NCBI GenBank assembly: GCA_036652795.1
Contig: JAVVVD010000014.1
Coordinates: forward strand, 1 to 9,411
Source: JAVVVD01 sp036652795
GTDB taxonomy: Bacteria; Bacillota; Clostridia; Christensenellales; CAG-138
Direction: 5' to 3'
Length of the DNA: 9,411 nucleotides
Shown: one piece after another, positions 1 through 4,024 of the stretch
How the letters are laid out: every line of letters starts with the position of its first letter
Position numbering within the stretch: the stretch's first letter is position 1
Notes under the pieces: model-generated
What the model was told of the DNA's origin: nothing
The model's input: only the letters and a program-made list of their open reading frames with translations
Databases searched by the model: none
Position numbers and translations under genes: made by a program

Positions 1-18
1 CGTATATAATCCACACAT

Positions 19-46
19 GAGGACGTCCAATGCGGGCGTCCTCTTT
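19..46 (+). terminator. Hairpin terminator of an upstream gene outside the window
   Basis: The arm GAGGACGTCC (19-28) pairs with GGGCGTCCTC (34-43) around a 5-nt loop, giving a 10-bp stem with one G-U wobble. It is followed by only three T (44-46), so the U-tract is weak. It most likely ends the transcript of a gene left of the window and insulates spmA from it. A leader attenuator of spmA is possible but less likely, because the plausible spmA promoter lies downstream of it. Confidence 0.6.
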
Positions 47-69
47 GCATATGCATATATGACCACCAC

Positions 70-98
70 GCATTGAGCGTATGCAATATGCATACATA
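70..98 (+). promoter_or_regulatory. Possible SigE-like sporulation promoter for spmAB
   Basis: CATACATA (91-98) resembles the -10 element of mother-cell SigE promoters (CATACAnT). The element GCATTGA at 70-76 gives a partial match to the SigE -35, at a spacing of 14 nt. Transcription would start near 105, leaving a leader of about 28 nt before the ATG at 133. In Bacillus subtilis spmAB belongs to a SigE-controlled operon, which makes this plausible. The -35 match is poor, so this is a suggestion only. Confidence 0.3.
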
Positions 99-132
99 TA
101 AGCCATATAGAAGCAATGGTGGTGCGGTATAC

Positions 133-714
133 ATGATGAAATGGCTTTGGGGCGGTATGCTGGTGCTTGCGCTGGTATTTGGCTGCATAGGGGATAATCC
201 GGCGGGATTGGTGGATGATATGGCGGCCGGCGCCGGCGAGGCAGTATCGTTATGCCTGTCTTTGGCGGGTGCATACATGCTGTGGATGGGGCTTATGAAA
301 ATAGCGGAGCGCGCGGGGCTGATAAAAAGCCTGTCACAGGCGGTGCAGCCGATGCTCCACAGACTGTTTCGTGCTTCACAGGATGCGGTGGCGCCGATTA
401 CGCTTAACCTTGCGGCCAACTTCTTCGGCATGGGCAGCGCAGCAACGCCATTTGGGCTTGCGGCCATGCGTGAATTGGAAAAAAGCAACAGAAAAAAGGG
501 AACAGCTACTGATGATATGTGCATGTTCCTATCGCTCAACTCAGCCGCACTGGAGCTGTTGCCTACTTCAGTGATTGCACTGCGCGTTGCTTCAGGCTCG
601 GCTGACGCATATTGCGTGGTTGTACCCACGTTTATTGCGTCAATATTTGCATTTGCTTCGGCCATTGTGGCGTGTAAGCTATTTGTGCGGTTTTCGCGGA
701 CTAAAAACCCATGA
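133..714 (+). CDS. spmA: Spore maturation protein A
   Basis: This encodes a 193-residue integral membrane protein of the nucleoside-recognition (Gate) domain family. SpmA acts with SpmB in the developing spore; Bacillus mutants make spores with a poorly dehydrated core, but the biochemical activity is not known. A hydrophobic N-terminal segment begins just after MMKWLW, a second covers about residues 37-60 (ending LWMGLMKIAE), and another lies near the C-terminus. The most diagnostic stretch is NLAANFFGMGSAATPFGL, the conserved SpmA motif. I place the start at ATG 133, where the protein aligns with Bacillus SpmA from its first residues and has the family length. A TTG at 73 in the same frame would add 20 residues that look non-coding. 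The ribosome binding site is weak (GGTGGTG, 118-124). The stop overlaps the spmB start by 4 bp, so the two are an operon with coupled translation. Confidence 0.92.
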   Translation: MMKWLWGGMLVLALVFGCIGDNPAGLVDDMAAGAGEAVSLCLSLAGAYMLWMGLMKIAERAGLIKSLSQAVQPMLHRLFRASQDAVAPITLNLAANFFGMGSAATPFGLAAMRELEKSNRKKGTATDDMCMFLSLNSAALELLPTSVIALRVASGSADAYCVVVPTFIASIFAFASAIVACKLFVRFSRTKNP

Positions 715-1226
715 ACTATATAATGCCAGCGCTGATATTGCTGCTCGTGCTGTACGGGCTGTATAAAAAAGTTGATATCTACGATGCGTTCGTATCGGGT
801 GCGGCGGAGGCGCTTCCGCTGCTTGCGCGCATAGTGCCGTATATGGCTGCGATGCTTATAGCCATGCGGGTGCTCAGAGGGAGCGGCGCGATGGAGTTTA
901 TCACATCGCTTGCGGCCCCGGTATTTAAAGCTGTAGGGATGCCGCCTGAGCTTGTTGCGCTGTTTGTGCTGCGCCCTTTTTCGGGCAGTGCGGCAATGGG
1001 GCTGCTTGCGGATGTGTATAAGGCATATGGTACGGATTCACACCTTGGCTATGCGGCCAGCATAATGCTTGGCTCGACTGAAACGATATTCTACACTATC
1101 GCACTGTATTTCGGATCTGTTAAAATAACAAAAACGCGCCATTGCGTGCCTGTGGCGCTAATCTCAGGCGCGGTGGGCGCTGCGGCTTCGCTGATGATTG
1201 CCGCCATCGTAATGGGATCAAATTAA
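711..1226 (+). CDS. spmB: Spore maturation protein B
   Basis: This encodes a 171-residue membrane protein, close to the roughly 178 residues of Bacillus SpmB, and the partner of SpmA in spore core dehydration. It is also a Gate-domain protein. A hydrophobic N-terminal helix (IMPALILLLVLYGLY) is followed by the conserved segment with FVLRPFSGSAAMGLL, then GYAASIMLGSTETIFYTIAL and a hydrophobic C-terminal helix. The start is fixed by the ATGA overlap with spmA (ATG 711-713, TGA 712-714). No good Shine-Dalgarno precedes it, so translation probably depends on ribosomes finishing spmA. No clear terminator follows; the spacer before comB holds only an AT-rich palindrome (1261-1277). Read-through into comB is therefore possible in addition to comB's own promoter. 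Confidence 0.92.
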   Translation: MNYIMPALILLLVLYGLYKKVDIYDAFVSGAAEALPLLARIVPYMAAMLIAMRVLRGSGAMEFITSLAAPVFKAVGMPPELVALFVLRPFSGSAAMGLLADVYKAYGTDSHLGYAASIMLGSTETIFYTIALYFGSVKITKTRHCVPVALISGAVGAAASLMIAAIVMGSN

Positions 1227-1260
1227 GCTAGGATATACATGGTAATTGCATAAAATCAGT

Positions 1261-1277
1261 ATTATTAAGCTAATAAT
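1261..1277. promoter_or_regulatory. AT-rich palindrome upstream of the comB promoter
   Basis: ATTATTA (1261-1267) and TAATAAT (1271-1277) are perfect inverted repeats around AGC. The site ends 14 bp before the -35 box of the comB promoter. It could be an operator or activator site, or a weak hairpin at the end of the spmAB message. Palindromes of this size arise easily in AT-rich DNA, so no function is claimed. Confidence 0.3.
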
Positions 1278-1291
1278 TCAAAATTGCGCTG

Positions 1292-1320
1292 TTGATATTT
1301 GCAGTGAGCTTTGGTAGAAT
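1292..1320 (+). promoter_or_regulatory. Sigma-A-type extended -10 promoter of comB
   Basis: The -35 box TTGATA (1292-1297) and the -10 box TAGAAT (1315-1320) are separated by exactly 17 bp. The -10 box is preceded by the extended element TGG (1312-1314), which is common in Gram-positive promoters. Transcription should start near 1327 and give a leader of about 54 nt. This shows comB can be transcribed independently of spmAB in vegetative cells. Confidence 0.72.
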
Positions 1321-1336
1321 CAATAAGCTTAGTCAA

Positions 1337-1372
1337 AGCATGATGCTCTGGCGGCATATGCTAAAGAGAGGG
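1337..1372 (+). promoter_or_regulatory. comB leader hairpin directly against the ribosome binding site
   Basis: AGCAT (1337-1341) pairs with ATGCT (1358-1362), and ATGC (1343-1346) pairs with GCAT (1354-1357), leaving a bulged G at 1342 and a 7-nt loop. The hairpin ends at the base before the purine-rich segment 1363-1372, which contains the Shine-Dalgarno AGAGAGGG. Eight nucleotides then separate it from the TTG at 1381. This ribosome site decides the comB start. The hairpin may tune ribosome access, but it does not itself sequester the Shine-Dalgarno. Confidence 0.5.
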
Positions 1373-1380
1373 CTAATATT

Positions 1381-2142
1381 TTGGGAAAAGATAGTATACG
1401 CTTAGAAACCTGTTCAACAATACAAAAACTGCCAAGGAGCGGACTGCTTGAACGAACGGTAATAGTTGTAGATGTACTGCGCGCAAGCAGCAGTATAATA
1501 TGGGCCATTAAAAACGGCGCGGCAAAGGTGATTCCGGCGCTGGAGCCAGGCACGGCAACTGCGCTTTCAATGAAGCTTGGCACGCATGAGTGCGTGCTTG
1601 CAGGCGAACGCGGCGGTAGAAAAATGCCCGGCTTTGCTTTGGGCAATTCCCCAGAGGAATTCATACCACGTGTGGTGTGGGGCAAAAATGTGATAATCAG
1701 CACTACCAACGGCACCGCGGCCATCAACGCCGTGCAAAATGCCAAGCATGTGCTTATTGGTGGTATGATAAATCGCACTTCGGTGGCAAAGCGCGCGTTG
1801 GAATATGGAGATGACATAATAATACTATGCGCCGGTACGGATGGAATGGACTCAGCGGACGATCTGTGCGCGGCAGGCTCCATAATAGATGCTATTAGCC
1901 GTTATGCCGATGTTCCGATCACTCCATCGGATATGACGCTTATATGCTCACTGCTCTATGCGGACTGGAAGGAAGGCGTAGCAGATCTTTCCACCACACA
2001 TCACTATTCACACCTTGTGAGCCTGGGAATGGGATCGGATGTAGAATTTTGCTTGCGGCAGGATATGACCACAGTTGTGCCGGAGTATCTCAACGGTTGT
2101 ATAAACCAGCGAAAGGAAAACGATTTGCAGGTGCTTATATAG
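1381..2142 (+). CDS. comB: 2-phosphosulfolactate phosphatase (ComB family)
   Basis: ComB removes phosphate from 2-phosphosulfolactate to give 3-sulfolactate, a Mg-dependent cytosolic step known from coenzyme M synthesis in methanogens and linked in Bacillus to sulfolactate found in spores. The 253-residue protein shows the family motifs in order: VVDVLRASSS at 29-38, GERGG followed by GFALGNSPEE at 75-93, STTNGT at 107-112, and CAGTDGMDSADD with AAG at 150-166. The length is normal for the family. The start is TTG, chosen because AGAGAGGG lies 8 nt upstream and no in-frame ATG is placed as well. The gene has its own promoter and ends at a bidirectional terminator, so it is a single-gene unit. 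No ComA (phosphosulfolactate synthase) or ComC is nearby. Many clostridia carry such an orphan ComB, and its true substrate there is uncertain. Confidence 0.88.
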   Translation: MGKDSIRLETCSTIQKLPRSGLLERTVIVVDVLRASSSIIWAIKNGAAKVIPALEPGTATALSMKLGTHECVLAGERGGRKMPGFALGNSPEEFIPRVVWGKNVIISTTNGTAAINAVQNAKHVLIGGMINRTSVAKRALEYGDDIIILCAGTDGMDSADDLCAAGSIIDAISRYADVPITPSDMTLICSLLYADWKEGVADLSTTHHYSHLVSLGMGSDVEFCLRQDMTTVVPEYLNGCINQRKENDLQVLI

Positions 2143-2158
2143 CGGATATATAATACGA

Positions 2159-2194
2159 AAATGGCGGCCGATCAGGCCGCCATTTGTACTTTTT
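2159..2194. terminator. Bidirectional terminator between comB and the PHP gene
   Basis: The arm AAATGGCGGCC (2159-2169) pairs perfectly with GGCCGCCATTT (2175-2185) around a GATCA loop. On the plus strand it is followed by TGTAC and then five T (2190-2194), ending comB. On the minus strand it lies about 11 nt past the TAG stop of the PHP gene and is followed by a run of T, ending that unit as well. It serves two convergent transcripts. Confidence 0.88.
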
Positions 2195-2196
2195 AG

Positions 2197-2895
2197 CTAT
2201 CTTATATTGACGATTTTATCCTCAATTGCACAGCGGTGTGCCGCGGTAAGCGCGCACTCGCCCTCGCCAACCCGTTCCGGCCGGTGCGCATCACTGTTTA
2301 TAATCAGCTTTGCGCCGTTGCCGGCAGCGGTAAGTATCTGTTCATCGCTCATAGAAAGGCGTGAGCCGTTAAGCTCGATTGCTACGCCAAGCTGCGCCGC
2401 GCCCCGGCTGAGAATATCCATATCGCAGGCCACATACAGGCACGGATGCGAAAATATGTCTATCTTGTATTTATCTGCGGCCGCAAGCAGCGCCTGTGCC
2501 ACAATCTTGGGATTTGCCTTGCGCAGATGCATCGCTTCCATTGCGCACGAGAGCGCAAGGCCGTCATGCGGCCACACACCCTTGTGGTAGGCCAGCAGCA
2601 GCACATCGCATGATGCACGCTCAGGCGCGTCGCATTCGCCAAATGCAGTAAGATTGCATTCCATGCCAAACAGCACGTCGATGTCGTTAGCATAGCGCGA
2701 AGCAAGCCTGTCTACCTCGCGGCGCAGTGCGCACAACTTTTCGCCGCGTACACCAAACAAATAGTGTCCGCCCGAATGCTCGGTTATGGCGATGCGCGAA
2801 AGACCCTTCTCAATGGCGGCACATACATTTTGCTCCGGTGTACCCGTGCCATGGCTGTAATTTGTATGCGTATGGTAATCTTCAAAAATTTTCAT
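2197..2895 (-). CDS. PHP-domain metal-dependent phosphoesterase
   Basis: This 232-residue cytosolic protein is a stand-alone PHP domain, the fold used by histidinol phosphatases, YcdX-type phosphatases and polymerase exonuclease domains. The metal-ligand set appears complete: HTH at 8-10 (H8, H10), H15, E39-H40 in TEHSGGH, E79 in GMECNL, H104 in YHKG, H150 in SHP, and D202/H204 in NSDAHRPERVGE. This predicts a trinuclear-metal phosphoesterase of the YcdX/HisK-like group; the substrate cannot be read from sequence. It follows rpiR by 19 nt and shares its transcript. The ATG at 2895 has no clear Shine-Dalgarno. The HxH motif begins at residue 8, so the start cannot lie much further in, and translation may be coupled to rpiR. 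No histidine-biosynthesis gene is nearby, so calling it histidinol phosphatase would be unjustified. Confidence 0.85.
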   Translation of the reverse strand: MKIFEDYHTHTNYSHGTGTPEQNVCAAIEKGLSRIAITEHSGGHYLFGVRGEKLCALRREVDRLASRYANDIDVLFGMECNLTAFGECDAPERASCDVLLLAYHKGVWPHDGLALSCAMEAMHLRKANPKIVAQALLAAADKYKIDIFSHPCLYVACDMDILSRGAAQLGVAIELNGSRLSMSDEQILTAAGNGAKLIINSDAHRPERVGEGECALTAAHRCAIEDKIVNIR

Positions 2896-2914
2896 ATTTT
2901 AAGGGCTGAGCGTG

Positions 2915-3709
2915 TCAGTCTTCCTCATACCCGGTTTTGCGAGCTACCAACACAAGCAGCGCTGCCGTCAGCGCATACATAGCAAGGTTGGATTCGCGGT
3001 TGAGTATCTGCTTTATATCATCCACGCGGCAGGTGCAGAAAAATGAATCAGCTACCTGCGTCGCGGGTGAATTGACGAAGTTGCTCATAAACGCACAGTA
3101 TGTGCCGTGGCGCTTTGCCTCCTTGAGGGTATCGAGTATTACCTTGGTGCGGCCGGTGCGGGATACGCCGATAAGCACGTCCTTATCGGTGAAGCGGCGG
3201 CTGTACATCTCCATTACTACAGGGTCTGATACGCATACGGCATCATAGCCCATGAAGTTAAGCTGAAATACAAGATCCTGCGATAGTTGAGCGGAGCTAC
3301 CCACACCCAACACAAATATGCGCTTGGCCTGCGTAATCTTAGAGGCAAGCAGCGAAAGCTGCACACGGTCGGTGGCTTTGAGCGTATCTTCCAGCGCGCG
3401 CATTGAGGCGAGGAAGGTTTTTTCTATTACAACAGCGTCAGCATCCTCAGGGCGTATGGGATCGCTTTTGAGAGAATCCAGCGAAGCACTGCCGGAGGCA
3501 AGAGCTACACGAAAATCAAGAAATCCATCGTAGCCAAGCTTTTTTGCAAGGCGGGTAACTGAGGGAACAGAAACACCGGATGCATCGGCTATCTCATTTA
3601 TCACCATGAGAGAGGCTTTTTCGGGGTTTTGCAATATAAAGTCCGCTACCTTGCGCTCAGCGGAGGGTAAGGTGTTGTATGCGGACCTAATCTTCATTTT
3701 TGCGGGCAT
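2915..3709 (-). CDS. MurR/RpiR-family transcriptional regulator (HTH + SIS)
   Basis: This is a 264-residue DNA-binding regulator. Residues 1-77 form the RpiR helix-turn-helix domain, including NEIADASGVSVPSVTRLAKK (38-57) and LGYDGFLDF just after it. Residues of about 115-250 form a SIS sugar-phosphate-binding domain with VLGVGSSAQ (133-141) and GVSRTGRTKVI (181-191). Members usually sense a sugar phosphate and control genes of sugar or amino-sugar use. The start is well supported: AAGGAG lies at 3719-3724 on the minus strand, 9 nt before the ATG. The gene is first in a two-gene operon with the PHP phosphoesterase and is transcribed away from nifJ. The effector and targets are unknown; autoregulation through palindromes in the divergent spacer is a reasonable guess. 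A direct effect on nifJ is also possible but not shown. Confidence 0.88.
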   Translation of the reverse strand: MPAKMKIRSAYNTLPSAERKVADFILQNPEKASLMVINEIADASGVSVPSVTRLAKKLGYDGFLDFRVALASGSASLDSLKSDPIRPEDADAVVIEKTFLASMRALEDTLKATDRVQLSLLASKITQAKRIFVLGVGSSAQLSQDLVFQLNFMGYDAVCVSDPVVMEMYSRRFTDKDVLIGVSRTGRTKVILDTLKEAKRHGTYCAFMSNFVNSPATQVADSFFCTCRVDDIKQILNRESNLAMYALTAALLVLVARKTGYEED

Positions 3710-3772
3710 ATCTATAATCTCCTTAAAAATAATTTACGCAAATCAAAATAAATCAATGATTAACTTAGAGAT

Positions 3773-3801
3773 ATCATAATATATAACATGGTTTTATGCA
3801 A
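3773..3801 (-). promoter_or_regulatory. Candidate rpiR promoter (minus strand)
   Basis: Read on the minus strand, TTGCAT (3801-3796) and TATGAT (3778-3773) are separated by 17 bp, with transcription starting near 3766. The -10 matches five of six consensus positions, but the -35 matches only its first three. The surrounding DNA is very AT-rich and offers other -10-like hexamers, so the exact position is uncertain. A promoter somewhere here is needed because rpiR is first in its unit. Confidence 0.4.
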
Positions 3802-3810
3802 CGGTATATT

Positions 3811-3822
3811 CGCTATATAGCG
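3811..3822. promoter_or_regulatory. Perfect 12-bp palindrome CGCTATATAGCG
   Basis: The sequence is fully self-complementary and sits about 10 bp upstream of the candidate rpiR -35 box and about 107 bp upstream of the nifJ -35 box. A GC-capped palindrome stands out in this AT-rich spacer. It is a candidate operator for the adjacent RpiR-family protein or another dimeric regulator, with no experimental support. Confidence 0.4.
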
Positions 3823-3829
3823 TGATTTT

Positions 3830-3852
3830 TATACAAATTAATAATTTGTATA
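3830..3852. promoter_or_regulatory. 23-bp inverted repeat in the rpiR/nifJ spacer
   Basis: TATACAAATT (3830-3839) and AATTTGTATA (3843-3852) are perfect 10-bp inverted arms around AAT. It lies near the middle of the divergent spacer, 7 bp from the 3811-3822 palindrome. The size and symmetry fit a binding site for a dimeric regulator. The absence of a T-tail and its position away from gene ends argue against a terminator. Confidence 0.45.
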
Positions 3853-3896
3853 CATTGTTTATATTCATCAAATCATAAGCTGATACCGCTAAATCA

Positions 3897-3910
3897 AGTA
3901 AACGCTTTGT
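3897..3910 (+). promoter_or_regulatory. cre-like motif upstream of nifJ
   Basis: AGTAAACGCTTTGT resembles the catabolite-responsive element used by CcpA (TGWAANCGNTNWCA): the central AA-N-CG-N-T core matches, and three outer positions do not. It lies 18 bp before the nifJ -35 box, where CcpA sites can activate glycolytic and fermentative genes. The match is partial, so this is weak evidence. Confidence 0.25.
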
Positions 3911-3914
3911 ATAT

Positions 3915-3939
3915 TCGGGTGCGCTTCCTTGACACCCGA
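3915..3939. promoter_or_regulatory. Dyad symmetry spanning the nifJ -35 box
   Basis: TCGGGTG (3915-3921) and CACCCGA (3933-3939) are 7-bp inverted arms separated by 11 bp. Allowing one bulged T, the symmetry extends outward through ATAT on both sides. The right arm overlaps the last two bases of the -35 box, so a protein bound here would be expected to block or modulate RNA polymerase. The binding protein is not known. Confidence 0.4.
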
Positions 3940-3957
3940 TATAGCCGATTATATAAT
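3929..3957 (+). promoter_or_regulatory. Perfect-consensus sigma-A promoter of nifJ
   Basis: TTGACA (3929-3934) and TATAAT (3952-3957) match the vegetative consensus at all twelve positions, with the optimal 17-bp spacing. Transcription should start near 3964 and give a leader of about 60 nt. This predicts very strong transcription of nifJ, which is appropriate for an abundant central enzyme of fermentation. Confidence 0.9.
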
Positions 3958-4008
3958 AGTATCTGTAGTGGAATGCAAATAATAAATATGTGAGAGCATG
4001 TTTTAATT

Positions 4009-4014
4009 AGGAGG
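4009..4014 (+). promoter_or_regulatory. Consensus ribosome binding site of nifJ
   Basis: AGGAGG is a full anti-16S match lying 10 nt before the ATG at 4025. It fixes the nifJ start and, with the consensus promoter, predicts high expression. Confidence 0.9.
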
Positions 4015-4024
4015 ACAATCAACA

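Noticed and set aside
5..10. TATAAT at the left edge as a promoter
   Set aside because: No -35 can be seen inside the window, and transcription from it would run at once into the hairpin at 19-46. It is more likely the AT-rich end of the upstream gene's message.
73..132. TTG at 73 as the spmA start
   Set aside because: It would add 20 residues without resemblance to SpmA and lies upstream of the proposed promoter start. ATG 133 matches family length and N-terminus.
1329..1883. Minus-strand reading frame of 184 codons opposite comB
   Set aside because: It is antisense to a well-supported gene, has Ser/Pro/Ile-rich low-complexity translation and no recognisable domain. It is explained by the codon bias of comB.
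3973..3993. Six-codon upstream reading frame in the nifJ leader ending ATG-TGA
   Set aside because: It has no Shine-Dalgarno and an arbitrary peptide (MQIINM). Such frames are expected by chance in a 60-nt leader.
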